This document shows, piece by piece, positions 30,408-39,202 of a DNA stretch of 64,000 nt. This DNA comes from an uncultured Roseiflexus sp. Lineage in GTDB: Bacteria; Chloroflexota; Chloroflexia; Chloroflexales; Roseiflexaceae. The first letter of the stretch is position 1, and every line of letters begins with the position of its first letter. Made by a program: the position numbers and the translations under genes. The stretch is from positions 1 to 64,000 of the forward strand of contig CALGYB010000098.1 of the NCBI GenBank assembly GCA_937935075.1, written 5' to 3'. Under the pieces are notes generated by a model that saw only the letters and a list, made by a program, of their open reading frames with translations, was not told the DNA's origin and did no database searches.

Positions 30408-31306
30408 CGCGCCAGATCCTTGTACCGCTCGATGGTTCCGTCACTGCCGAAGCCGTGCTCCCTTACGCCGCATCACTGGCGCACGCAACCGGCGCTTCAC
30501 TCCTGTTGCTGCGGATCGTTACACCCGGCGAGATCAGTCAGTCGCTTTTCTGGAAGACGACCATTCCATCAGAGTTGCGTCGAGAGTGGACCGAAGAAGT
30601 GCTGGCGCGCGCCAACATCTATCTGTCAAGCATTGCAGAACGGCTGCGTTCGATGAATCTGCGCGCTTCGTTCGACATACAACCGGCCGAAGACGCGGCT
30701 GCCGCCATTGTTGCGCGCGCAGAGCACGAACCCGGCGTCGGACTGATTGCCATGACGACCCACGGCTACGGCGGCGCACTCCGCTGGGCATTCGGCAGCG
30801 TCGCAGCGAAGGTGTTGCACGCCGCGCCGACGCCGCTGCTGGTGGTGCGCTCAAATGGCGGCGCCCGCCCGCCGGCGACCGAAGTCGCCTACCGTACTAT
30901 CTGCGTTCCTCTCGATGGATCGCCGATTGCAGAACAGGCGCTCGGCGAAGCCCGATTGATCGCCGCCTGCACCGGCGCTGCACTGGTGCTGGTGAGCGTT
31001 GTCCCCCATGCCGACGACGGCGCTGCCGAGGCGCGCGCATATCTGGAGCGGAAAGCGAAGGACCTGCGCGCTCATCGCATCGACGTGCGCGCCAGAGTTG
31101 TCGAGGGATCGCCGGCTGACCAGATCATCCGCACGGCGGAAAGCGAAGATGTCGACCTGATCGTCATGGCGACGCACGGACGCACTGGTCTCCAACACCT
31201 GTGGCTTGGCAGCGTTGCAACAAAGGTAGTTCACGACTCGGCGCTGCCAGTATTGCTCGTGCGTGCGCGGGAAGATGCAGCGGTGAACGGTAAACAAGGT
31301 TCCTGA
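30404..31306 (+). CDS. Tandem universal stress protein (two USP domains)
   Basis: QILVPLDGSVTAEAVLPYA and TICVPLDGSPIAEQAL; MATHGRTGLQHLWLGSVATKVVHDSALPVLLVR. Confidence 0.93.
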   Translation: MTRQILVPLDGSVTAEAVLPYAASLAHATGASLLLLRIVTPGEISQSLFWKTTIPSELRREWTEEVLARANIYLSSIAERLRSMNLRASFDIQPAEDAAAAIVARAEHEPGVGLIAMTTHGYGGALRWAFGSVAAKVLHAAPTPLLVVRSNGGARPPATEVAYRTICVPLDGSPIAEQALGEARLIAACTGAALVLVSVVPHADDGAAEARAYLERKAKDLRAHRIDVRARVVEGSPADQIIRTAESEDVDLIVMATHGRTGLQHLWLGSVATKVVHDSALPVLLVRAREDAAVNGKQGS

Positions 31307-31308
31307 GC

Positions 31309-32280
31309 ATGACCAACTCGTATGCCATCACAACCGACCGCCTGACGCGCCGTTTTGGGTCGTTCACGGCAGTCGACGAGGTTTCATTCCAGGTGGCGCG
31401 TGGCGAAGTCTTTGGGTTCCTGGGACCAAACGGATCCGGCAAAACCACCACGATCCGCATGCTCTGCGGCTTGCTGACGCCAAGCAGCGGCAGCGGGCGC
31501 GTCCTGGGTCTCGACATTGCCCGCGATCAGGAGGCGATCCGCCAGCGGATCGGCTACATGTCGCAGAAGTTCAGTCTCTACGGCGATCTGACGGCGCGGG
31601 AGAACCTGACGTTCTACGCCGACATCTACGGTCTGCCGCGCGCAGAGCGCGCCGCGCGCATCGACGCATTGACCGACCTTGCAGGACTGCGTGGGCACGA
31701 CCGGGCGCTGACCGCCGAGCTGCCAGGCGGTTGGCGGCAGCGTCTGGCGCTGGCATGCGCCATCGTCCATCGTCCACAAGTCCTCTTCCTGGACGAACCG
31801 ACCAGCGGCGTCGATCCAGAGGCGCGTCGCGCGTTCTGGGACCTGATCTACGATCTGGCAGACGAAGGGGTGACTGTCTTCGTCACGACCCACTTCATGG
31901 ACGAAGCGGAACACTGCAACCGCATCGGACTCATGTACGGCGGCAGACTGGTTGCACTCGACACGCCGCTGGCACTGAAGCGCACGACATTCGACGGCGC
32001 TGTGCTGGAAATCGAAGGAACGCCGCAAGAACTTGCGCGTGCAACCCTGCTGGCGCAACCTGGCGTGCGCAGCGTCGCGCCGCATGGCGCGCGGCTCCAC
32101 GCGATCGTCGATGAGGCCGTGTTGCGCCTGCCACACCTCGCCGCAGCACTGGAGACGGCTGGCGTATCCGGCATCCACATCGAAGCGGTTGAACCGTCGC
32201 TCGAAGATGTGTTTGTGGCTATTGTCGATCGGTATCTGGGAAGGCAGCCAACTCCTCGAGACGAGACAACCACTCGTTGA
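31309..32280 (+). CDS. ABC transporter ATP-binding protein
   Basis: GPNGSGKTTTIRML, ELPGGWRQRLALACAI, VLFLDEPTSGVD. Confidence 0.94.
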   Translation: MTNSYAITTDRLTRRFGSFTAVDEVSFQVARGEVFGFLGPNGSGKTTTIRMLCGLLTPSSGSGRVLGLDIARDQEAIRQRIGYMSQKFSLYGDLTARENLTFYADIYGLPRAERAARIDALTDLAGLRGHDRALTAELPGGWRQRLALACAIVHRPQVLFLDEPTSGVDPEARRAFWDLIYDLADEGVTVFVTTHFMDEAEHCNRIGLMYGGRLVALDTPLALKRTTFDGAVLEIEGTPQELARATLLAQPGVRSVAPHGARLHAIVDEAVLRLPHLAAALETAGVSGIHIEAVEPSLEDVFVAIVDRYLGRQPTPRDETTTR

Positions 32281-32427
32281 AATGGGGACAGCGAGCGCAA
32301 ATGACGGATAAACCGATCTTCGCAGCAATGATCTGACACGCGCATACGGGTCGGTCAAAGAGGGCAGTTCATCGAATGCGGGCATATCTCGTGGAAAACC
32401 GTGCAGATCGATCAGTGAATAAACCAC
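32219..32427 (-). pseudogene. Probable DUF4276-like gene remnant, frameshifted
   Basis: Two minus-strand frames: VYSLIDLHGFPRDMPAFDELPSLTDPYARV and then QIIAAKIGLSVICARCPHFNEWLSRLEELAAFPDTDRQ*; family recognised from memory. Confidence 0.5.
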
Positions 32428-32873
32428 GCTGTCGGATCACCCTGATCGGCTCGCGCGATAATACACGCCTCACGATCACCTGCGCCCAACTCGATCCAGG
32501 TGCGATTGTTCGCGCCGTGTGGAATGAAGCGGAACGCTTCATCTGCGAATACCAGCGTATCACCGGCAGCGTGAACAAGACGAAAGCGACAGTCATTGAC
32601 TCCGCGCTCTGTCTCGAATGACAACCGCGATGTGATCTGCGGAGTGACCGCTGCTCCGTCATAAAGCAAAGCATTTGCGCCTCCGGCGCGACTGATAGAG
32701 AGTTGCAAACCGCCAGGAGGAGGCATTATCCAGTTCAGCATCTTGAAGATCGAGATCAGGTTCGATTTGCCAGCCCCATTCGCTCCAATGAGCACATTCA
32801 ATGCTCGAAGATCGAGACTCTCCTGACGGATCGGCTTGAGTCCGCTGATCTCCAGGCGTGTCAGCGCGTTCAT
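32412..32873 (-). pseudogene. Truncated AAA/RecF-like ATPase (N-terminal half, 153 aa)
   Basis: LTRLEISGLKPIRQESLDLRALNVLIGANGAGKSNLISIFKML Walker A; no Walker B or C-terminal half. Confidence 0.7.
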
Positions 32874-33182
32874 ATGGCGCTCCCATCTCTCAATGCGCGT
32901 GCACTCAGTATATTCGGAAGCGCTCCTGAGTTACAAGCCGCCCGCCGCCGTGTGACGGTCGTCTTCGCTCCCTCGTAGCCGCGTCACTGCCAGTCACTCA
33001 TCGGCGACAGTCACATAACCAAAGCGTGGTACAATATCATCCACCGTTTGCACGTCTGAAGCGAAAAAGCTCGCAATGGTCGGTGCACAAGCGCATAATC
33101 TCCCACACACTTACGATAGTTTTCGCTATAAAAATATGGTATACTGACATCAGCACATCGAGACGCTGAGAAGCGAGGGGAC

Positions 33183-34286
33183 ATGGGCCTCTTTTCACGT
33201 CATCACGACAAACTGAGCGAGCAGACCGTGCTGCAAGCGCTGGCAACCGTGCAGGAGCCAGAACTCGGCGGCGATCTGGTATCGCGCAAGATGATCAAGA
33301 ACCTGGTCATCGATGGCGATGCGGTGCGCTTCGAGGTGGAATTGACTACGCCCGCCTGCCCGCTCAAGGATCAGATTCAGCGCGAATGCGAAGAAGCGCT
33401 CGAAACAATTGTCGGTATTCCGCGCGAGCGGGTAAGCATCGAGTTTACCGCTCAGGTGCGGCCACGCGGCGGCATCCCCGAACATGTCGCCATCCCCGGC
33501 GTCAGCCACGTGATTGCGGTCTCGGCGGGCAAAGGCGGCGTCGGCAAATCGACGGTCGCGGTCAATTTAGCGGTGGCGCTTGCGCGCGAAGGAGCGCAGG
33601 TCGGGCTGCTCGACGCCGATGTGTACGGTCCCTCGGTGCCGCTGATGATGGGAGTGCGCTCGCAACAGCCCGAAGCGGTGAGTGGTCCTGACGGCGAGCC
33701 GCGCATGCTGCCGATCGAGGCGCACGGCATCAAGATGATGTCGATCGGTTTTCTGATCGACGACCGGCAGCCGGTGATCTGGCGCGGTCCGATGGTGTCG
33801 CAGTTGCTGCGGCAGTTCCTCTACCAGGTGTTGTGGGCGCCGCTCGATTACCTGATCATCGATATGCCCCCCGGCACCGGCGACATCGCCCTGACTCTGG
33901 CGCAGTCGCTCCAGAATGCCGGACTGACCGGCGTGGTGACGGTGACGACGCCGCAACAAGTGGCGACTGCCGATGTGCTGAAGAGCATGGAGATGTTCCG
34001 CAAGGTGAACGTGCCGCTGCTCGGTATCATCGAGAATATGGCGTACTTCGTCGCGCCCGATACCGGCGCGCGCTACGACATCTTCGGTTCCGGCGGCGCC
34101 GCCCGCCTCGCCGGACAACTCGGCATTCCACTGCTGGGGCAGATCCCGATTGGTCTGAGCATCCGCGAAGGCGGCGATCACGGTCAACCGGCGGTGCTCA
34201 GCGACGAGCCGGACGCCTACGCCGATGTCTTCCGCGAGATTGCGCGCAGACTGGCAGCGCGCATCAGTGTCATGGAATATGCATAG
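33183..34286 (+). CDS. Mrp/NBP35-family P-loop Fe-S carrier ATPase with N-terminal MIP18 domain
   Basis: VSAGKGGVGKSTVAVNLAVALA, DYLIIDMPPGTGDIALTLAQ. Confidence 0.95.
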   Translation: MGLFSRHHDKLSEQTVLQALATVQEPELGGDLVSRKMIKNLVIDGDAVRFEVELTTPACPLKDQIQRECEEALETIVGIPRERVSIEFTAQVRPRGGIPEHVAIPGVSHVIAVSAGKGGVGKSTVAVNLAVALAREGAQVGLLDADVYGPSVPLMMGVRSQQPEAVSGPDGEPRMLPIEAHGIKMMSIGFLIDDRQPVIWRGPMVSQLLRQFLYQVLWAPLDYLIIDMPPGTGDIALTLAQSLQNAGLTGVVTVTTPQQVATADVLKSMEMFRKVNVPLLGIIENMAYFVAPDTGARYDIFGSGGAARLAGQLGIPLLGQIPIGLSIREGGDHGQPAVLSDEPDAYADVFREIARRLAARISVMEYA

Positions 34287-34295
34287 AGGAGGGCT

Positions 34296-35366
34296 ATGCA
34301 GTACGACGATGTACGCCGGATGACTATTCCGCTCTACACTGCCGAACAGGCGCGGCGGACGCAACCGTTCTACCCGACCGATACACCAGCCCACGATTCG
34401 TATGGACGCCGGATTGATTACCTGCGCATCTCGCTGACCGACCGCTGCAATATGCGATGTGTCTACTGCATGCCGGAGATCGGCATGAAATTCATGCCGC
34501 GCCCGGAGTTGCTGACGACCGACGAGTTGTTGCTGGTGGTGCACGCGGCTGCCAGAGCCGGGTTCCGTAAAATTCGCCTGACCGGCGGCGAGCCGACGCT
34601 GCGCCCCGATATCGTCGAGATTGTGCGCCAAATCAGGCGCACACCGGGGATCACCCACGTCGCAATGACGACAAATGCGCTGCGCCTGGAGAAACTCGCC
34701 GAATCGCTGAAAGCTGCCGGCCTCGACCGGGTGAATATCAGTATTGACACGCTCGACCCGGAGAAGTTCCGTCGTATGACGCGCGGCGGGTCGTTTGAGA
34801 AGGTCTGGGCAGGCATCGAAGCCGCCGACCGCGTGGGATTGCACCCAATCAAACTGAACTCGGTCATTGTGCGCGGGATGAATGATGATGAGGTTCCGCG
34901 CCTCGCTGCGCTGACACTCCGCCATCCATGGGAGATGCGCTTCATCGAGGTGATGCCGCTGACCGGCGTGGCCGACCTGGCGCAGAGCCATGTGGTGACC
35001 AGTGCAGAATTGATTGCGCGCCTGGAGTCGGTCTATGGCCCGCTCGAAGACCTGGGGCTGGCGCCGGCTGACTCGGCGCGACGTTACCGCATCCCTGGCG
35101 CGCCGGGCGCCCTGGGGTTCATCAGTTCGGTGAGTGAACCGTTCTGTGCAACATGCAACCGTATGCGGCTGACATCCGACGGGCGCCTGCACCTCTGCCT
35201 GCTGCGCGATAACGAGGTCGATCTGCGCGCCGCAATCCGCAGCGGCGCAACGCTCGATGAGATCGAGCAGATCATTCGCCACGCAGTGGCGCTCAAACCC
35301 TGGGGGCATGGGCTGCCCGACGGCGTACTGCCTACGCTGCGCGGCATGTCGGAACTCGGAGGATAA
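34296..35366 (+). CDS. moaA: GTP 3',8-cyclase MoaA
   Basis: YLRISLTDRCNMRCVYCMPE radical-SAM motif; FCATCNRMRLTSDGRLHLCLL. Confidence 0.94.
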   Translation: MQYDDVRRMTIPLYTAEQARRTQPFYPTDTPAHDSYGRRIDYLRISLTDRCNMRCVYCMPEIGMKFMPRPELLTTDELLLVVHAAARAGFRKIRLTGGEPTLRPDIVEIVRQIRRTPGITHVAMTTNALRLEKLAESLKAAGLDRVNISIDTLDPEKFRRMTRGGSFEKVWAGIEAADRVGLHPIKLNSVIVRGMNDDEVPRLAALTLRHPWEMRFIEVMPLTGVADLAQSHVVTSAELIARLESVYGPLEDLGLAPADSARRYRIPGAPGALGFISSVSEPFCATCNRMRLTSDGRLHLCLLRDNEVDLRAAIRSGATLDEIEQIIRHAVALKPWGHGLPDGVLPTLRGMSELGG

Positions 35367-35378
35367 TTCGTTTAGATA

Positions 35379-35407
35379 TTGAGTTTCTTGCGTAACTCTG
35401 GTATACT
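35379..35407 (+). promoter_or_regulatory. Candidate sigma70-type promoter TTGAGT-N17-TATACT
   Basis: Direct inspection, ~100 bp upstream of 35508. Confidence 0.6.
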
Positions 35408-35507
35408 CCAGAAAGGTCAACACGCATAATTCACCGACGACCATGAGCGTCATTGATGCTATTGGCGCAATACAACCGCACAACACCAGTCAGGAGGCGC
35501 ACACGCT

Positions 35508-35960
35508 ATGGCAACAATCGAACAGGATGTAATCAACCAGCATCACGAGAACGAATTCCCGCCAGTGCTCGAAATCACCGAAGGCGCATCGCTCCGCCTG
35601 CAGAGCATGATGAAGGAACGCAACCTCGAAGGGTACAGTCTGCGCGTCTTCGTCTCCGGCGGCGGGTGCTCCGGTTTGCAGTACGGGATGACCTTCGACA
35701 ACGAAGAGCGCTTCGGCGATACGGTATGGAACGCGCACGGTCTACGCGTCATGGTTGACCCGATCAGTGCGCGGTATCTTACGGGCGCCACGATCTCGTA
35801 TCAGCAGGACGATATGCTGGCAGGCGCGTTCAAGATCGACAACCCGAATGCGGTGTCAAGCTGCGGCTGCGGTCACTCCTTCCGCACCAGGGATCAGCAG
35901 GCGGCCGATGACGATTACGATGGGTACGGCAACGGTGGCGGTTGTTGCAGCAGCCACTAG
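35508..35960 (+). CDS. A-type Fe-S cluster carrier (IscA/ErpA family)
   Basis: RVFVSGGGCSGLQYGM, SSCGCGHSF, plus acidic/Cys tail GGGCCSSH. Confidence 0.93.
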   Translation: MATIEQDVINQHHENEFPPVLEITEGASLRLQSMMKERNLEGYSLRVFVSGGGCSGLQYGMTFDNEERFGDTVWNAHGLRVMVDPISARYLTGATISYQQDDMLAGAFKIDNPNAVSSCGCGHSFRTRDQQAADDDYDGYGNGGGCCSSH

Positions 35961-35988
35961 GTACGGCCGTTCCACAGGTCCGTTTCCC

Positions 35989-36031
35989 CACGAAGAGACG
36001 TTGCGCTGCAACGTCTCTTCGTGTTGCGTTT
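35989..36031 (+). terminator. Terminator hairpin CACGAAGAGACGTTGC-GCT-GCAACGTCTCTTCGTG
   Basis: Perfect 16-bp stem, 3-nt loop, T-rich tail. Confidence 0.85.
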
Positions 36032-36061
36032 GTATTCGCGCATCACAACGTTTTTTGATCA

Positions 36062-36412
36062 ATGATAAGGCAACCTTTCTTTCGCAAACCGTATCTCGAC
36101 CTGACAACCGATCAGGTCAAGGCAAAACGCGATCGCGGCGAGTCGTTCCGTTTTGTCGATGTGCGTGAACCGGAAGAATACACGATTGCGCGCATCGAGG
36201 GGGCGGAATTGCTACCGCTTAGCCGCGTTGCTGAGTGGATCGGGACACTCGATCCAACACAGGAATATGTCTTCTTCTGTCACCACGGCCATCGTAGCGC
36301 ATATGTAGCAGGATTTACCGCATCCAAACTCGGCTTCGCGCGCGTAGCAAATATGATGGGGGGCATTGAGGAGTGGTCTTTGCGGATCGATCCTTCCGTG
36401 CCACGCTATTGA
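36062..36412 (+). CDS. Rhodanese-like domain protein
   Basis: FRFVDVREPEEYTIARIEGAELLP; active-site loop CHHGHRS. Confidence 0.92.
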   Translation: MIRQPFFRKPYLDLTTDQVKAKRDRGESFRFVDVREPEEYTIARIEGAELLPLSRVAEWIGTLDPTQEYVFFCHHGHRSAYVAGFTASKLGFARVANMMGGIEEWSLRIDPSVPRY

Positions 36413-36430
36413 AGGTTCGACAGGCGGGTT

Positions 36431-36820
36431 ATGGATCACTATCTCGAGGGTATCCGGCTGTTCAACGAAGGTGAGTACTGGCACGCCCACGAGCAGTGGG
36501 AAATCTGCTGGCTCAATGCAACCGAGCCGGAAGCGACGTTCTACAAAGGACTGATCCAGGCAGCGGCGGCGCTCGAGAAGTGGAAGCGCGGTCAGCCGCG
36601 CGGCATGCGCCTCAACTATGCGAAAAGCCGCCCCAAACTCGCGGCGGTCAGCCCCTCGATGCGCGGTCTCGATATAGCAGCGCTGATCGCTGCGATGGAT
36701 CGCTTCGTTCTGGGTGGCGGTCCGCCTGCATCGACGCCATGCATCACCCTCGATCCGTCAACCGCTGCTGCGCTTGAAGCGCACATCCGCTCAGTTGAGG
36801 CCGCATCGCACCATGTATGA
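36431..36820 (+). CDS. DUF309 domain protein
   Basis: GIRLFNEGEYWHAHEQWE...FYKGLIQAAAAL. Confidence 0.88.
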   Translation: MDHYLEGIRLFNEGEYWHAHEQWEICWLNATEPEATFYKGLIQAAAALEKWKRGQPRGMRLNYAKSRPKLAAVSPSMRGLDIAALIAAMDRFVLGGGPPASTPCITLDPSTAAALEAHIRSVEAASHHV

Positions 36821-37643
36821 CGATCTGTTGCCTGCCCTGCGCTGCCCAACGTGTTTCGCCACCCCCAATCTTCGTGACCCGCGCCGTGATGCCGCCGGTG
36901 AAATACTGTCCGGCACGCTGCACTGCGCCTGCAGTGCGATCTACCCTATCCGTGATGGCATTGCGGATTTTCTCGGTCCTCCGCGCCCGCCGACGATCGC
37001 GCAATTGACGAATGAACTTCCGGCGACTGCCTGGGCATACGAACGACTCTGGCGCCCATTTGCCCTGACGCTGCTCAGCGGCGAGTCGTTCCCATACCAC
37101 CGCGAGTTGGCGCTGGTGACCGGGTGGGTCGGCGCGGTGCGCGGCGGGTTGTTCGTTGATGTCGCATGCTCGAATGGATTGTACGCGCGCGCGCTGGCGC
37201 GAGCCATAGGTCACGCTCCGGGTCATGTCGTCGGGATCGATCATGCGTTGCCCATGCTGCAGGAGGCGCGCCAGCGCGCGCGCGCCGCCGGGGTGCGGGT
37301 TTCCTACCTGCGCGCCTCGGCGCAGGCGTTGCCGGTCGCCAGTGGTGCGGCATCCGGCGTGACAATCGGCGGGTCGCTCAACGAGATCGGCGACCTCGAT
37401 GCCTGTCTGCACGAGGTGCGTCGCATCCTTGCCGATGATGGCCGCTTTGTGACCATGACGTTGCTCAGCGCACAAGGCGCTATCGGGCGTGTCGTGCAAC
37501 GCGCTGTCTCCGCTGGCGGCATTGTATTCTGGTCGCGCGAGGATCTGCTTCAACGCTTTCGCGCTGCCGGGCTGTTTCCCCAACGCGACGAACAGTACGG
37601 CATTGTTCTGTTTACGCTGGCATGCCCGTCCTCGCCATCGTAA
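36813..37643 (+). CDS. Class I SAM-dependent methyltransferase with N-terminal Trm112-like domain
   Basis: LRCPTC..LHCACSAIYPIRDGIADFL; FVDVACSNGLYARALA. Confidence 0.9.
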   Translation: MYDDLLPALRCPTCFATPNLRDPRRDAAGEILSGTLHCACSAIYPIRDGIADFLGPPRPPTIAQLTNELPATAWAYERLWRPFALTLLSGESFPYHRELALVTGWVGAVRGGLFVDVACSNGLYARALARAIGHAPGHVVGIDHALPMLQEARQRARAAGVRVSYLRASAQALPVASGAASGVTIGGSLNEIGDLDACLHEVRRILADDGRFVTMTLLSAQGAIGRVVQRAVSAGGIVFWSREDLLQRFRAAGLFPQRDEQYGIVLFTLACPSSPS

Positions 37644-37707
37644 GGAGCAGGAGAAATCCATGGCAAAAACGACGCTGTTGTTTCTTGACTCCCGGGAGCG
37701 CGAGCGT

Positions 37708-37805
37708 CTCACCTCTCGCCTCTCACCTCTCACCTCTCGCCTCTCACCTCTCGCCTCTCACCTCTCACCTCTCACCTCTCGCCTCTCACCTCTCACCTCT
37801 CGCCT
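37708..37805. repeat. Heptamer array (CTCRCCT)x14
   Basis: 14 contiguous 7-bp units, CTCACCT or CTCGCCT. Confidence 0.95.
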
Positions 37806-37855
37806 GAGAAAGTTGCTCGTCCCCCGGCAGCGCGGGCGTCGCGCCCGCATACAAG
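37806..37855. repeat. Repeat-associated downstream module (GAGAAAGTTGCTCGYCCCCCGGSAGCGCRGGCGTCSCGCCCGCAT)
   Basis: Same module after a 4-unit heptamer array at 46099-46143. Confidence 0.85.
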
Positions 37856-37864
37856 GAGAAGTCT

Positions 37865-38752
37865 ATGGCAAAAGCGACACTTTTGTTTCTGGCAACCGAT
37901 GATGGACTGACGCTCCTCAGCGATCCAGCCGGTCAGGGGCGCTGGTTGCGCGGTCCCTACATGTTTCAGGGTACATCAGTGCGCTCGGTCTGGATCGATA
38001 GGTCCAATCCGTTGATCACGCTGGTCATCGCTGACGAGTGCATCCATCGAAGCACAGATGGCGGTCAGACCTGGACAATGCTGAACATCGGCAACCCGCT
38101 GGCGCCAGAAGCCGCGCTGTACGAGGCGCCGGGACAGCCGTCATTTGTTGGGTTGCTGTCGGGCGATACGTTGTTCGCCAGCGATGACGCCGGCGCTAAC
38201 TGGCGTCGGAATGCGCTCCCCGGCACATATGGCGCGTTCGCTATCGATAGCGCAGGGCGGTTCTACGGCGCCTTGCACGCGCAGGTGCTGGCGAGCAACG
38301 ACCATGGTGCGACGTGGGAACCATATGGCGCGCCGTTGCCAGGCGCCGTTCGAGTGTTGATGGCTGTGCCCGGCATAGCGGAAGTCCTCTGCGCACTCGT
38401 CGCAGGCCGTGTGTACGCTGTCGAACGCGGGGGCTGGCGCCTGATCGAGGGCATACCGGGCGAACCGACAGTCTGCACCACGCTGGCAGGCGCACCACCA
38501 ACACTCCTTGCAGCGCTGGCCGACGGCGGAGTCGTGCGCGGTTCGCTCGGCGCATGGGAGCCACACATTGCAACGCTTCCCTGGGAAGGCGTGACAACGC
38601 TCCTCAAGCCTGCGGGATACCACATGGATACTGCGTTTGCCGCATCCGCCGCAGGAGAAGTTGCGATCAGCGCCGATCGAGGGCGTTCCTGGACCCTTGT
38701 ACGCCGGGGTCTGGCGCCTGTGCGCGACATTGCCGCCGCCCGCCTGGCTTAA
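37865..38752 (+). CDS. BNR/sialidase-type beta-propeller protein
   Basis: Repeated STDGGQTWTML, SDDAGANWRRN, SNDHGATWEPY, SADRGRSWTLV. Confidence 0.85.
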   Translation: MAKATLLFLATDDGLTLLSDPAGQGRWLRGPYMFQGTSVRSVWIDRSNPLITLVIADECIHRSTDGGQTWTMLNIGNPLAPEAALYEAPGQPSFVGLLSGDTLFASDDAGANWRRNALPGTYGAFAIDSAGRFYGALHAQVLASNDHGATWEPYGAPLPGAVRVLMAVPGIAEVLCALVAGRVYAVERGGWRLIEGIPGEPTVCTTLAGAPPTLLAALADGGVVRGSLGAWEPHIATLPWEGVTTLLKPAGYHMDTAFAASAAGEVAISADRGRSWTLVRRGLAPVRDIAAARLA

Positions 38753-39140
38753 TGCGGCTCTCTTGCTGTGAGGAACGGTCATGATCAGACAACCTCCTGG
38801 CGCTACGGGCTAAAGCCCTTGCCCAGGCCAGTGAAGCCCCTACGGAGGCTATCACGTGCTCATGATCAGGAGGCTGCACGCGGAGAGGGCGTGCCTTCAC
38901 CCGCAATCGCCCTGCTTGAGAGGCGCTTATCCCTCCCGCTCTCCGCTCCTCCTCTGGAGGAAGCCGAGGGCGTTACGGCATCCTGGCGCCGCAAACGGAC
39001 AGTTCAACGAGCGGCATTTCGGCGCCATCTGCCGTATGCACAGCCCTGAAGGGGCTTGCACATCCTCAGCGAGGGCTTCAGCCCGCAGCGATCCAGCGTT
39101 TCGTGACACGGCCTGACCACACCCACTGCTGTGCAAGCCT

Positions 39141-39169
39141 TTGACAAGAGGTGTGCGTTGTGCTACTCT
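39141..39169 (+). promoter_or_regulatory. Candidate promoter TTGACA-N17-TACTCT
   Basis: Consensus -35 at 39141-39146, -10 at 39164-39169, upstream of the MerR/B12 gene. Confidence 0.65.
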
Positions 39170-39202
39170 ACACATTGAATCCGTGGGAAATTTAACAATC
39201 GC

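Noticed and set aside
33567-35486. 639-aa minus-strand ORF
   Set aside because: Antisense to the Mrp/NBP35 and moaA genes, no recognisable domain.
37708-37805. CRISPR-like array
   Set aside because: Unit is 7 bp with no spacers; simple tandem repeat.
37660-37902. Phase-variable fusion between the upstream duplicate ATG and the BNR-repeat gene
   Set aside because: The ATGs are 205 bp apart, so loss of one heptamer would bring them into register, but TGA at 37805-37807 lies in that frame immediately after the array and blocks read-through.
38753-39140. Possible gene between the BNR-repeat and CarH-like genes
   Set aside because: Only repeat-like GC-rich sequence (GGCTAAAGCCC, GGGCTTCAGCCC); ORFs there have no coding signature.
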